NCBI GenBank assembly: GCA_028551475.1
Contig: CM052362.1
Coordinates: 2,860,166 to 2,924,165 of the forward strand
Reading direction: 5' to 3'
Origin: Casuarina equisetifolia
Taxonomy: Eukaryota; Streptophyta; Magnoliopsida; Fagales; Casuarinaceae
DNA: 64,000 bases
Shown here: positions 1 through 11,739 of the stretch, piece by piece
How positions within the stretch are numbered: position 1 is the stretch's first letter
Layout of the letters: every line of letters begins with the position of its first letter
Position numbers and translations under genes: made by a program
The notes under the pieces: generated by a model
The model's input: only the letters and a program-made list of their open reading frames with translations
What the model was told of the DNA's origin: nothing
Database searches by the model: none

Positions 1-3000
1 AAGATTCAGGAAGTTATGAAGGCAAAATGGGGAATGTCTGATCTTGAGGCAACAACATTAACTATCCAGCAAAGAATTTTTTTGTAGTGCTTAACGTATT
101 GGTGAAGTCCTGAAAAATGTTTGATCCGACATAGTTAATTGGTGTGTATTGTCTTTGATATTTGAAGTTTTTGGACATTTCTTTCTTTCAACATTCCCTA
201 GTTAATGTCTTAAATAGGTAGTTATTGGTGAGTATTTCTATTGGAAAACTCTTTAATTTGTATTTGGATTATGAGGACATTATAATTTAATTACATAGAA
301 GTTTTGCAATACATTTTTTCTTGTATTGATTTTTTATTATCTATTCTATAAAAATCAAAAGAAAAAGGCATGTATCATTTACATCCCCTGGGAAGCAACT
401 AAGACTTTGAATTTGAAGGAAGTGGAAGATGATGGACCTTTAAACTTGGAAAATTCTGAGGAAGTAGAAGATGATAAAACTTAGGGCCTGGAAGATTTGA
501 GAAGTTCTTAAGGCAAAATAGGGAATGTGTAATCTTGAGGTGATGACATCAACTGGCTAACAAAGAATTTTGTTGTAGTTGCTCATTGTTTTGGTGAAGT
601 TTTGAAAATTGTTTGATTCAACGTAGTTAATTGGTGTGTAATGGCTTTGGTATTTGAAGTTTCCAGACATTTCTTTCTTTCAACGTTCCTTGATTAACAT
701 CTTAAACAAGCAGTTTTTAGCGACTACTTGCATTAGCAAACTCTTTAATTTACATTTTGGATTATGTGGACATTATAATTTAGTTACATGGAAGTTTTGC
801 GATATATTTTTACTTGTATTGATTTTTGATTGGCTTTTCTATTAAAATCTAAAGAGAAATACTTGTATCATTTTCATCCCCTGGGAGGCACATGAGACTT
901 TAAAGATGTTGAAGGAAGTGGAAGATGATGGACCTTCAAACTTGGATGATTATAGGGAAGTAGAAGATGATAAAACTTAAGGCTTGGAAGATTCGAGAAG
1001 TTCTTAAGGCAAAATAAGGAATGTTTGATCTTGAGGCGACGAGATCAACTAGCCAACAAAGAATTTTGTTATAGTGCTCATCATTTTGGTAAAGTTTTGA
1101 AAATTGTTTGATTTGATGTAGTTAATTGGTGTGTAATGTCTTTGGTCTTTGAAGTTTCTAGATATTTCTTTCTTTTAACATTCTCGATTAACGTCTTAAA
1201 CAGGTAGTTAATGGTGATTACTTGTATTGACACACTCTTTAATTTACATTTTGGATTATAAGGACATTATAGTTTAGTTACATAGAAGTTTTGTGATATA
1301 TTTTTACTTGTATTAATTTTTTATTGTTTTTTCTATTAAAATCAAAAGAAAAAGGCTTGTCTCATTTACATCCCTTGGGAGGCACCCAAGACTTTGAAAA
1401 TTTTGAAGGAAGTGGAAGATGAAGGAACTTTGAACTTGGAAGATTTTGGGGAAATTGAACATGATAAAACTTAGGGCTTAAAAGATTCGGGAAGTTCTTA
1501 AGGCAAAATAGGGAATGTTTGATCTTGAGGTGATGACATTAACTAACCAGTAAAGAATTTTGTTGTAGTGTTCAATGTATTGGTAAAATCTTGAAAAATA
1601 TTTGATTTGATGTAGTTAATTGGTGTGTAATGTCTTCGGTATTTGAAGTTTTTAAACATTTCTTTCTTTCAACATTCCCCAATTAACACCTTAAACAGGT
1701 ATATAATGGTGACTACTTGCATTGGGAAAATCATTAATTTGCATTTTGGATTATGAGCACATTATAATTTAGTTACATAAAAGTTTTGTGATATATTTTT
1801 TTTGTATTGATTTTTTATTGTCTTTTCTATTGAAATCAAAAGAAAAAAGCATGTATCATTTACATCCCCTAGGAGGCACCCGAGACTTTAATGATTGTAA
1901 AGGAAGTAGAAGATGATGGAACTTTAAACTTGCAAGATTCTAGGAAAGTGGAACATGATAAAACTTAGGGCTCAAAAGATTTGAGAAGTTCCTAAGGCAA
2001 AATGGGGAATGTCTAATCTTAAGGCCACAACATTAACTGTCTAGCAAAGAATTTTGTTGTAGTGCTCAGCGTATTGGTGAAGTTTTGAAAAATGTTTGAT
2101 TTGACGTAGTTAATTGGTGTGTATTGTTTTCAATATTTGAAGTTTTCAGACATTTCTTTCTTTCAACATTCCTCAGTTAATGTCTTTAATAGGTAGTTGT
2201 TGGTGACTACTTGAATTGGCAAACTCTTTAATTTACATTTTGGATTATAAAGACATTATAATTTAGTTACATAGAAGTTTTACAATATATTTTTTCTTGT
2301 ATTGATTTTTTATTATCTATTGTATAAAAATCAAAAGAAAAAGGCATGTATCACATCCCCTGGGAGGCACTTGAGACTTCGAAGATTTTGAAGGAAGTGG
2401 AAGATGATGGACCTTTAAAATTGGAAGATTTTGGGGAAGTAAAAGATGATAAAACTTAGGGCTTCGAAGATTCGGGAAGTTCTTAAGGCAAAATGGGGAA
2501 TGTGTAATCTTGAGGTGATGACATCAACAAGCCAATAGAGAATTTTGTTTTAGTGCTCATTGTTTTGGTGAAGTTTTGAAAATTGTTTGATTTAATTTGT
2601 TGTTGGTGACTACTTGAATTGGTGATTACTTGAATTGGAAAACTCTTTAATTTGCATTTTGGATTATAAGGACATTATAATTTAGTTACATAGAAGTTTT
2701 GCAATATATTTTTTCTTATATTGATTTTTTATTATCTATTCTATAAATATCAAAAGAAAAAGGCATGTATCACATCCTTTGGGAGGCACCTAAGACTTCG
2801 AAGATTTTGAAGGAAGTGGAAGATGATGGACCTTCAAACTTGGAAGATTTTTGGGAAGTAGAAGATGATAAAACTTAGGGCTTGGAAGATTCGGGAAGTT
2901 CTTAAGGCAAAATGGGGAATGTATAATCTTGAGGTGATGACATCAACTAACCAATAGAGAATTTTGTTTTAGTGCTCATTGTTTTGATGATGTTTTGAAA

Positions 3001-3800
3001 ATTGTTTGATTTAACATAGTTAATTGGTGTGTAATGGCTTTGGTATTTGAAGTTTCCAGACACTTATTTCTTTCAACATTTCCTTAGTTAACGTCTTAAA
3101 CAGGTAGTTGTTAGTGACTACTTGCATTAGCAAACTCTTTAATTTGCATTTTGGATTATGTGGACATTTTAATTTAGTTACATGGAAGTTTTGCAGTATA
3201 TTTTTGCTTGTATCGATTTTTGATTGGCTATTCTATTAAAATCTAAAGAAAAAGGCTGTATCATTTACATCCCTTTAGAGCCACAAGAGGCTTCAAAGAT
3301 TTTGAAGGAAGTGGAAGATGATGGAACTTCAAACTTGAAGATTATGGGGAAGTGGAAGATGATAAAACTTAAGGCTCGGAAGATTTAGAAAGTTCTTAAG
3401 GCAAAATGGGGAATGTTTTATTTTGAGGCGACGACATCGACTAGCTAGCAAAGAATTTTGTTGTAGTGCTTAGCTTATTGGTGAAGTCTTGAAAAATGTT
3501 TGATTTGATGTAGTTAATTGGTGTGTAATGTCTTCGGTATTTGAAGTTTCCAAACATTTCTTTCTTCAACGTTCCCTAGTTAACGTCTTAAACATATATA
3601 TGTTTGACTACTTGCATTGGGAAAATCATTCATTTGCATTTTGGATTATGAGGATATTATGATCTTGAGGCAACAACATTAACTAGCCAGCGAAGAATTT
3701 TGTATTTGTGTGCAGTATATTGGTGATCTTGAAAAATGTTTGATTTAAGATAGATAATTGGTGTGTAAATTGTTGGAGATGCTTGTGTCTTTGGTATTTG
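1..3800. repeat. Tandem array of a ~490-bp unit (about 8 copies)
   Basis: The phrase gaagttcttaaggcaaaat recurs near 2, 491, 987, 1481, 1974, 2466, 2885 and 3379, giving periods of 490-496 bp except one 419-bp unit that has lost about 75 bp near 2590. A partial unit restarts at about 3660. Copies differ by many point changes, so the array is not recent. Each unit carries, in order, a segment ending in a short acidic reading frame (31 codons, first copy 392-484), the gaagttcttaaggc block, and AT-rich sequence with the words ttaattggtgtgtaatg and catttggattatg. Single related units lie at 50215-50600 and 61565-61765, both directly downstream of NLR pseudogene sequence. I infer that the array arose from an NLR 3' flank. 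Confidence 0.85.
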
Positions 3801-3804
3801 AAGT

Positions 3805-4095
3805 TGTTGGAGGATTAAAATATTCAGTTCCACATTGGGTAAGACGACAGGAGAGCCTGGCCTTATAAGCTTCTACTAGCAACCCACTATTGCACAGTTC
3901 TGTATTTTAGTTAGACCATTCAATTTCTAATATGGTATCAGAGCCAGCCCTGTGTCCTGCGGGGGAGTGTTGGAGGATTAAAATATCTAGTCCCACATTA
4001 GGTAAGGTGACAGAAGAGCCTGACCTTATAAGCTTCCGCTAGCAACCCACTATTGCACAGTTCTGTGTTTTAGTTGGGCGCTTCAATTTCTAATA
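3805..4095 (+). mobile_element. TRIM (terminal-repeat retrotransposon in miniature)
   Basis: Two direct repeats of 128 bp (3805-3932 and 3968-4095) begin tgttggaggatt and end caatttctaata. Only 35 bp separate them. That spacer starts tggtatcagagcc, the primer-binding sequence complementary to initiator methionine tRNA, and ends gcgggggag, a polypurine tract. The flanks gaagt (3800-3804) and aaagt (4096-4100) look like a 5-bp target duplication with one mismatch. Host sequence continues across the insertion in the same order as in the 490-bp array. The two repeats differ at about 15 positions (roughly 12 percent), so the insertion is old. There is no coding capacity, so it must have moved with enzymes from another LTR element. 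Confidence 0.88.
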
Positions 4096-4145
4096 AAAGT
4101 TTTTGAACATTTCTCTCTTGATTTTGGGCAAAAATCGAGAATCTA

Positions 4146-4500
4146 ATATGCACGTGAGTGGCGTGCGGGGATGGGCGGTATGGGAAAAACTTTGCTGGTG
4201 AGCGCATATTGATCGATATAGCGGCCATTGCAGAGTTGTTGCAAAACCCAAAACTCTGAACGCCAAAGAACAACGCATGATGTGCTTGTGATATTGCTTG
4301 AAAGCTAGGAAGGTGAGAATATTTGTAAGAGATGGTTGGGGTTGGTCCGATAAATATCCCTTGAGAAGATTAAAATTAAAAAAGAATTAAAGCTTTGAAT
4401 TAGATGTTGGAATTAAAAAGTTGTTAAAAGAGAATGAAGAATCTTTATTTAGATAAATTAGAAGTTATTAGTAATATTGTAAATAATGAGATTAAAAGTT
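4146..4500 (+). pseudogene. NLR remnant: P-loop plus LRR scrap
   Basis: At 4170-4200 the sequence reads GMGGMGKTLLV, an NBS P-loop, but a missing base just upstream (cgggg before atgggc) puts it out of frame with the preceding block, which matches the intact NLR's INVIGVWG stretch. A TGA follows within four codons. From about 4400 the words for KLLKENEESLF match KMLLKKTESLY of the intact NLR exon 1, again ending in a stop. This is a deleted, decayed NLR copy with most of the NBS and LRR missing. Confidence 0.75.
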
Positions 4501-4715
4501 ATTTTTAATATCCTCTTTTCCATGTTATTTCTCATGGAACAAGGGATAACTACACCTAGTCTTTGTATATTTGCTTAATTTAGCTTTGTATTTTGCTAAT
4601 TGATCAACGAAAGGATAGATTACTTAAAAAAGAGAATACATTTACATAAAATAATATTTGAACTACAATTATTGATTTCTAAACTTAAAATCCTTGGTTT
4701 AAATCTCCTCACTTC

Positions 4716-4718
<3 letters not shown>
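4501..4718. other. AT-rich sequence with no gene seen
   Basis: The segment around 4520-4600 (ttatttctcatggaac..) is echoed near 5730-5800, so it belongs to a locally duplicated flank. No coding signal was found. Confidence 0.5.

Positions 4719-4771
<53 letters not shown>
4719..4771. repeat. Compound microsatellite (TC)n(TA)n
   Basis: About 13 TC units are followed directly by about 12 TA units. Confidence 0.97.
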
Positions 4772-4943
4772 CTTAACGTGTTTGCAATTTCCTTGCATCT
4801 CACCCCGACTTCGGGTGTAAAGAGAACTGCAGCGGTGTCATTGGAAGCGAACTGTTGGTGAAAAGACGTGCTAAGTGTTCGATAAAATTCCCCAACGAGA
4901 AAAGCTCTACATAAATCACGCAGAAATGCTAAGTCTCCAGAAA

Positions 4944-5096
4944 ATGGATTCTCTACTTAATCACAACTTCGAACAGCAAATATGGCCATAGATAGTTCAA
5001 AGCTTCTGGGTAACAGGTGCTAGAAATAAAACCCAAGTTCGACCAGAAAGGGAATTGTTTTGTTTGAGTGCTAAGATACTTAATCTGTGTGGGATA
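4944..5096 (+). repeat. Dispersed ~150-bp repeat, copy A
   Basis: This stretch, from ggattctctacttaatc to ctgtgtggga, matches 42343-42494 at roughly 85 percent by eye. Copy B there abuts the broken 3' end of the HEATR6-like gene fragment. Translated forward it gives a short frame (..SLLNHNF..WVTGARN..) in both copies, but I do not recognise a protein. It may be part of a transposon or of a coding exon. Confidence 0.6.
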
Positions 5097-6150
5097 TAAA
5101 GCAGACACTTCAATAGATCAAGAACAGGTTTAAATCTTTGATGCTATGTTGGAATACAATTAACTGCTACCTAAATAGTGCAGTTTCTATTGAACTTATG
5201 AATATAATTATAACTATACAGCTACAGGAATGAATGAATAGAACAAACATTTTATATATATAGGATTTACAAGGAGCCTATCTAAGCAATGACTTGGAAA
5301 AATCTAATACAACAATAAACAATCGTTTTGTCAATAATAATATTGCATTAATGGCATTGAAAGGTCAAGAGTAATGTAAATATTTTTGGTCTTAACACCT
5401 ACCATTTTATGATTTAGGTAAATTGAATATTCAAAAGTACCCACGACGAACTAGAAGTCTAGTTTTACACTTTGTTCAAAACTTCTTCAATTGAAGATTC
5501 TAGGATTTGAATTTTTCAAGCAAGGAAAAGGAGTGACTACGTGTGGTTGTGGTTTTTCATCTCATTTCCTATTACTTTCACTTGAATTAAGTATTTTTTT
5601 TGTTTGAATAACTTTCAGAATTTTCGGGCCTTCTCTCTCCTTTCACTTTTAGGACAATTCACTATTGTTCTCTTTGGTCATCTTCTACCTCATCACGCTG
5701 CGCTCCTTGTTGTCGTCTCGTTTTTCATATTAATTCTCACAGAAGAGAGATAATTGCCCCTAGTCTTCGTCTATTTGTGTTAATGTTTGATAGTATTTTC
5801 TATTAGAATCAAGAGGTACGGGTTAGTAGGAAGGGCGTCTGGCTAGCAAACACTATTTTCAAGACCAAATATATTGAGGGGAAGTAAGGGAAGTTCTTGA
5901 AGGCAAAATGATTCATAGGCAATGTTTTTTTGAAAAACGTCAGATTTGATAGAAAATTTTGCACATATTATTTACATTGCTTTGATTACCAAATATTTTT
6001 AATTTTCAGATATATTGTAAACATTGTGATATGACTCCCCCTCCCTTTAGGTCTGAAGATGTTTGTAATGTCATAAATCAACAAAAGATTCTTAACTTTT
6101 TGTGTTAATATAGTGCAAGCTTCAAAACATAAATAACTTTTTAATAATCG
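5097..6150. other. AT-rich intergenic sequence
   Basis: No gene was recognised. Around 5890-5920 there is an echo of the 490-bp unit (gaagttcttgaaggcaaaatg), which suggests another decayed NLR 3' flank. Confidence 0.5.
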
Positions 6151-7240
6151 TTAAGTAGTCCTAGTTTCAAAAAGATTAATAGATAATTATTAGAGATAAG
6201 TCAAAATTTAACTACTCTAATCAAATAAGAATGAGTAACAAAGATTAAGATCTAAAAATATCTTGCTTTACTTACTGCCAATTTACAATAAATTTTGAAT
6301 TCTATTACCACATAAATCAGCTAAACATATGCTATTTTATCACATCGAGAAACTTGGTTACTGTATGGTTGAATCCTTAGAATAGCTTTTTATGCATATA
6401 CTAAAGTTTTTTTTTTTGAGGGGAACAGTCAAGACTTTCTCTTATTCTTTCAACTTCATCGTCCCTCATCTCTCCTCAATTAACTGTTCTTCTATGACAT
6501 TTTGGAGTAAAATTAATATAAAAATAAATATATCCTTTCCCTGTATTTTGTGGTGTTTTTATTTAACTTAGAATCATTTCGTGATTTGTTGAGTCCGCGG
6601 TTAAGCATACTAATATCAACCCGATTGGCGTGGAGGGAGTGGGAGGCGTCGAGAAGTCTAGTCGCTAAATATTTGGGCTCTATGTTCTAGATAACGTAAA
6701 AGGATAAACAAGTGGCCTTGGCAGTGTATTTGTACACTTTTTTTGTTTGTGTTTCCTGAGAACATAATCAATAAGCACATGATATCTTTTGAAAGTTAGA
6801 TTTTCAACTAAAGGCTTAAAGAAAAGGATCTTTTAGTTCTCTCTGCTTTCAAATTTCAATATGCATTTTCCTATTTAATTTTGTTTTTCATTCAGAAGTC
6901 TAAACATGGAAGAACAACACTTGATGCGTTTGTGATGTTGGTTGAAAAGCTAAATAGATAAGAATACTTGTAGATGGTTGGGGATAATCTGATAAATATC
7001 AAACTTCGAGAAGATTAAAATTGAAAGAGAATTGAAAATTTGAATTAGACGTTGGAATTAAGAAGCTGTTTAAAGAGAATAGAAAATCTTCATTCAGATG
7101 AGTTAAAAATTACTAGTATTGTTATAATAATGGGATTAAGCATATCATATACAAACAAGGAGAAATATTGATTGAAATGGTTGTACACTTTTATTCAATC
7201 CAGTGAATCTTTACAGGGTGAGTTATCCAACCTGTTGAAA
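6150..7240 (+). repeat. Duplicated NLR flank block, copy 1
   Basis: The order of words here (ctactctaatcaaata, cttggttactgtatggttg, P-loop remnant, cacatgatatcttttga, ggattaagcatatcat, attcaatccagt) is repeated at 9140-10120. The block includes sequence like the region upstream of the intact NLR (about 16640-16740), so it probably began as an NLR promoter plus gene copy. Confidence 0.75.
6600..7140 (+). pseudogene. NLR remnant with degenerate P-loop and LRR scrap
   Basis: Frame 6613-6675 reads ..NPIGVEGVGGVEKSSR, aligning with NVIGVWGMGGVGKTTLV of the intact NLR. The glycine and lysine positions of the P-loop are altered (GVEK for GVGK). From about 7030 the words for an LRR segment (ELKKLF.., then SSFR) match exon 1 of the intact NLR near 19120-19200, with stops. 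The remaining domains are absent. Confidence 0.7.
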
Positions 7241-7544
7241 ATACTGCCTTGTAGAATGGACTGTGACTGTATTCATGCTGGCCCAAAGATTCACAAGCCC
7301 ACCTGCAGGCCCATAGGCGGTAACCCCATTTGCTGGTTTCATTCTTTATATACTCATGTCCTTGCACAAGCAAGATGAGTTCCATGTACACATTACTCGA
7401 TTCTATAGGAGTTTCATGAAAGTCTAGCATTTGTTTAAAGTACATCGACTTTTGTATGTTGTATCAGTGAGGCCCGGGGACTCAAGAACACAAGGGACGC
7501 AAGCGCGAATCTCCAAAGAAACTGCCTCCACAAACTAGAGATAA
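7241..7544. other. Unassigned sequence between NLR remnants
   Basis: Short open frames occur on both strands, but none shows a recognisable domain or a start with support. Confidence 0.4.
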
Positions 7545-7715
7545 ACATGAAACCCGCACGGAATGATAGTCGGCAAAGTCTTGAGAAAGGGAAGATTTGA
7601 CCAAGTTTCCTTCCGTCCCACTTTGTGCAAGAGAGTGATAAAGTACCTGCGAGGCAAGTGAAGGAAGAAACATTTTTCAATGAGATAGCCATCTTCGATG
7701 TGACGTAAAGTTGAA
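7545..7715 (+). pseudogene. NLR remnant: CC end joined to NBS RNBS-A
   Basis: Forward translation at about 7577-7640 gives KVLRKGRFDQVSFRPTL, matching EVLQNGGFNRVSYRPAL of the intact NLR (CC-NBS linker). About 15 bases later comes RQVKEETFFNEIAIFDVT, matching TQAKEGLFFDKFAMADVT (RNBS-A), followed by a stop. The P-loop between them is deleted. The longer minus-strand frames over this stretch are shadows of it. Confidence 0.72.
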
Positions 7716-7910
7716 TACAATGGGAAATTATTGAGGAGATAAGATTTTGAGTTGAAATGATGAGAGAGACACAGAATGACATGAAACGTGGCCAAATGAA
7801 AAACAAGTAGCCCTGAGAACTTAAAAGAGAAAACGATAAGGTTGTCTATTTTTTATTTTATTACTATATTATCTTTTTTGTTTTTCATTTTTATTGTTAC
7901 ATAATACTCA

Positions 7911-7963
<53 letters not shown>
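7911..7963. repeat. Compound microsatellite (TA)n(GA)n
   Basis: A TA run is followed by a GA run with one interruption. It is close to an inverted counterpart of the (TC)n(TA)n tract at 4719-4771. Confidence 0.95.
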
Positions 7964-9140
7964 TTTATTATTCAATCATAATATGACTCAAGAAGTGATA
8001 AAATTCATTATCTTATAAGTAAGATTTTTAAGTTAGATAATAAGCCTCTTAATATAATATTATATCCAAGTTAATAGCTTATTATATTATAGATATTATT
8101 TTTAATAACTTCTTTAGTAGTATGTAACTTATTACCTATATCTTAATAATATTATCTTAATTTTTAATTTTTAAAATTATATTTCATAAGATGAAATCAT
8201 AATTAATCATTGTTCATGGTGGCAATTTTGTTAAAAAGATATCACATTAGACATTCTAATTTCAATAAAACTAAAGAAGTCCCCTTAAAGGGCTCTTTCA
8301 CATAGAAATTTTCATTTACGCACAATACGGGTTCTTACATTAAGAGTTTTGGGATGGTGATACTTTAGAGAATTTCTTAGAATAGAAGAAAAAGTTCACA
8401 ATTTTAGAAGAATTACGAGAATAGATTTCTAACTTTTTTAGCAAGACATGAAGCATATAACAAAAAAAAGAGGGAAAACATATGGTGGGTCTTTGTCTCC
8501 ATCATTTCTTCTCTTCACGATAATCTATTTAATCAATATTATAAAAACAAAAAGGAAATGGAAAGAAAACAAGTTCATTGTTCTTTATCAATTCCTTAGT
8601 TGGCGGGTTTTACTATCAATTAGAATCAATAAGTAACTTGTGAAGAATCACGTATCTTTTCTTATCTTTTTAAGCAAGTGTTGGGTTTTCTTTAATAAAT
8701 ATGTAAGTTTATTTATTTAAGTATAATATAATACAAAAATATAGGGATATATTTTAACATTACAAATTCATTAAAGAGAAAATTAAGTTTAAAATCCTCT
8801 AACTATAACACAATAAAGCATTCATCTATAAATGTTTAATGTTTTTAAAAAGAAATGCTCTCTCATATATTATTTTTTTAATATTTACTAATAAATTTGA
8901 TATTTTAATAGTCTTATTTTAAAAATATCTACAATTTTGTATAAATGATATACAATAGACACATACTAAAAAAATTTTAAAAGCTTGAATTTTTGTATGT
9001 TTGTTTTTCCTTTGAATGATTCTTCTGATAATTTCCATAACTTCCATTTTGATGTGTTCACATTTTCTCTGCTGCAATCCCTTCCTCAAACTTCTGATTT
9101 CATCAATACCATTGAGCCAGAGGAGTATAAAAAACAGCCA
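7964..9140. other. AT-rich intergenic sequence
   Basis: Around 8985-9120 there is one decayed copy of a recurrent unit (ttccataacttccattttgatgtg, then ..accattgagcca), also seen near 12240, 12960, 14460, 15570 and 51850. No gene was recognised. Confidence 0.45.
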
Positions 9141-10120
9141 TTTGCTTATGCAAATTTAGCTACTCTAATCAAATAGAAATAAGTAACAAACATTGAGATC
9201 TAGAAATGTGTCGCTTTACTTTCTACTAGTTTACAATTAATTTTAAGCTATAGTACTATATAAACCAGCTACCGTATGCTATTTTATCTTATTAAGAAAC
9301 TTGGTTACTGTATGGTTGTTTATCTATAAATTGAAGTTTTTACTCTTGGTACGCTCACATTCATGTCATACCTTGATTTTACATTTTTTTCATCCTAATA
9401 ATTTTTTATTCATTGTTTTCATTTGGATTTTAGTATCAACACCAGTAAAAGAATAATTTACGAAGGAAGTTCATGTTGTTGATGTCTTTTCTTGGTTTGT
9501 GCAAAAACCGAATGACAATATTCGAGGTCGAAAGCTTGATTGCATCAACATTTGTTGAGTACGCAGTTGCTCATACTATTATCAACCCGGCGTGTAGGGG
9601 AGTAGGAGGCGTGGAAAAGTCTTAGTCGTTAAAGGAAGCTGCGTGGCAAGTGACGGGTAAACATTATTCAATGAGACAGCCATCCCAGAAGTGGCGTAGA
9701 GCCCAGATATTTAGACCAATTCAAGAAGAAATCAGTCTAAGTATTTGGGCTGTACGTTCCACACAACGTAAAAGAATAATCAAGTGGTCTTGGCAGCGTA
9801 TTCATACACTTTTTTGTTTTTGTTTTTTGAATTATTATCAAGCACATGATATCTTTTGATAGATAGATTTTCAACGAAAGGCGTAAACAAAAAGATGTTT
9901 TAGTCTTGTCTGCTTTGAAATTTCTATATGCATTTTCGTGTTTAATTTTGTTTTTCATTCCGAAGTCTGAAAGATGTTGTTTAGAAAGCTAGAAAGATAG
10001 AAATAATTGTTGAAATAATGGGATTAAGCATATCATCTACAAATAAAGGGAAAGATTGATTGCAATGGTTGTATAGTTCTATTCAATCCAGTAAATACTT
10101 ACAAAATGAGGTATCCATTC
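9140..10120 (+). repeat. Duplicated NLR flank block, copy 2
   Basis: This is the counterpart of 6150-7240. It shares the same ordered landmarks, including the P-loop remnant, cacatgatatcttttga and ggattaagcatatcat, with moderate divergence. Confidence 0.75.
9562..9745 (+). pseudogene. NLR remnant: P-loop to RNBS-A
   Basis: The translation GVGGVEKS, stop, SLKEAAWQVTGKHYSMRQPS, then QIFRPIQEEI follows GVGKTTLVREVATQAKEGLFF..HIRGIQVEIAD of the intact NLR. The P-loop is mutated and there is an in-frame TAG. Sequence after about 9745 is no longer NBS-like. Confidence 0.75.
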
Positions 10121-10124
10121 TAAA

Positions 10125-10790
10125 ATACAATTAGATAATAAATTAAATAAAAACCAAACAACGTAATAAAAAATGAAAACCCAAGAAATTTAAACTGGCC
10201 AATGATCGTGCTGGGAGAAACCCAATGTATTCATTGAAAAGTTGTTTTCATACAGAGTGTATTGTGAAGCGTGTGTATGCAAGAAAAATTGACAGAATTT
10301 TTACAGGTTTAGAGGACGTGATACTTTCCTAGATGATCAGGATTCGTGTCTTGACTATTGTTTGCCATCATGTAGTAATTTCTGAGTCTTCTTCAGGAGC
10401 TCATAATTGCGCTGTTTTTCTCTCTGTTCCTTCGTTCTGTGTCTGTAGATGAGGGCAAGGTGTGCCCTTTGAGTGATTCTGTCTGATTACAAAGTCATTC
10501 TTCCTCGGTGACTTCTTCTGTGTGTATGTTCCGCTATCCAACCTACCCTGCTATTTCTTTGTCACTAGCAGTAAATAGTCTGTGCCCGCCAGACTTGAGT
10601 TTGAGGCCATTCCCATGATCTGTGCTAATGTACTACTAGCCCTTTCTCGGCCTTGACTTTACGGGCATTTCCTTAATTTACGTTGTGGTTGCCATCCATA
10701 GCTGTCATCAATCGTGAGGTCTCTTTTTCTCTCATTCTTTTTTTCATCCTGACATCCCTCTAGTTTGAGTGAATTTCGTGCAGCATGCAA
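10125..10790. other. Unassigned insertion, possibly transposon-derived
   Basis: This stretch has a higher GC content than its flanks and separates the duplicated NLR block from the LINE fragment. It contains aaacccaagaaatttaaac followed by a spacer like those in some plant LTRs, but I could not find paired repeats or a target duplication. I see no coding region. Confidence 0.3.
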
Positions 10791-10794
10791 CTTT

Positions 10795-11725
10795 TTTTTT
10801 TGGTTTTTAATGTAAGTTGCATTAATGGAAATTAATATACAAAAGCACAGGAACATATCCCAGTAATTACAACAAATTTCAAAAGTAAATTAAGAGTGAG
10901 AAAAAATAGAGGTTGGGAGCCTTCAAATCTCACTCAAAAATACATTACCTTATGAGAGTTTGATATTGTAAAGTAGTGAGGCTCTCCCTCGTATAATTTT
11001 CCTTACTTTAGTCAACAAAATTGGAATGTCAACTAATGTATTTTGAAATCTTTTTCTATTCATTTATGTCCAAATACAATAAATACAAGCTAGAAAAGAT
11101 ATTTTAAGAAGTTTTGTAGCTAGATCTTTACCTTTAGATGCTTTAATCATTCAATTTAATTCTTCATTTCATCTTCCAATGTGACGTCGAATTCAATTTT
11201 GAGCAAGGATATTTTTCCAAATCAACATTGTGCAAGGGCATTCAAAAAAGATATGACTCCTATTTTCTTCTTGAGCCTGACAAAAATCACAATATTGGTT
11301 AATTGTAGAAAGCCATTGTACCATTTTCTCTGTTGTAGAAGTTGGTCATGGAAAACTAGCCATTCAATAATGTTATGCTTGTAAATCCCACCAAACCAAA
11401 TTAGATCATACCAATATACTTTTTTGTTTACTAGTTGCAGGTCTTGATAAGTAGTTTTGCAATAGTAGGCAGGGTTGGAAAGAACTGAGGTAAGCATGGG
11501 CCTTAACTTGAGAAGACCTCTCCAACTCCATACCATTGAACCTTTGATTTGAATCTGCATTATTAAAATTCTTTTACATTTAATGCTATATATCTACTTA
11601 CTCCATAATGATTTATTTAGATGATTTATGAGAGTTCAAAGCATACGTCCTAAAAAGACTTTATTCCAAAGTTTAAGGTTCAACAATTCCAATCCCCCTT
11701 CTTTCTTTGGTGAGCAAACTATTTG
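10795..11725 (-). mobile_element. LINE (non-LTR) fragment: reverse transcriptase C-terminus
   Basis: The minus strand reads, from 11715 down, KKEGGLELLNLKLWNKVFLGRML, then WSWRGLLKLRP, then VYWYDLIWFGGIYKHNIIEWL and a tail FLACIYCIWTIMNRKRFQN. This order is characteristic of the end of plant L1-type reverse transcriptases with the zf-RVT domain. Only the last 250 or so codons remain, with stops and frame changes, so it is a 5'-truncated, dead copy. A run of T at about 10792-10801 on the plus strand would be its poly(A) tail. It abuts a copy of the recurrent unit starting at about 11740. Confidence 0.72.
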
Positions 11726-11739
11726 CCAAGCAATTTTGT

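Noticed and set aside
1..3800. CRISPR-like regular repeats
   Set aside because: Units are ~490 bp, diverged and without short identical repeats and unique spacers; this is plant nuclear DNA.
7191..7806. Minus-strand frames of 84-123 codons
   Set aside because: They overlap NLR homology on the plus strand (VSFRPTL and FFNEIAIFDVT at 7577-7712) and show no recognisable domain.
10125..10790. LTR of an unknown retrotransposon
   Set aside because: No partner repeat, target duplication or priming site was found, so it is left unassigned.
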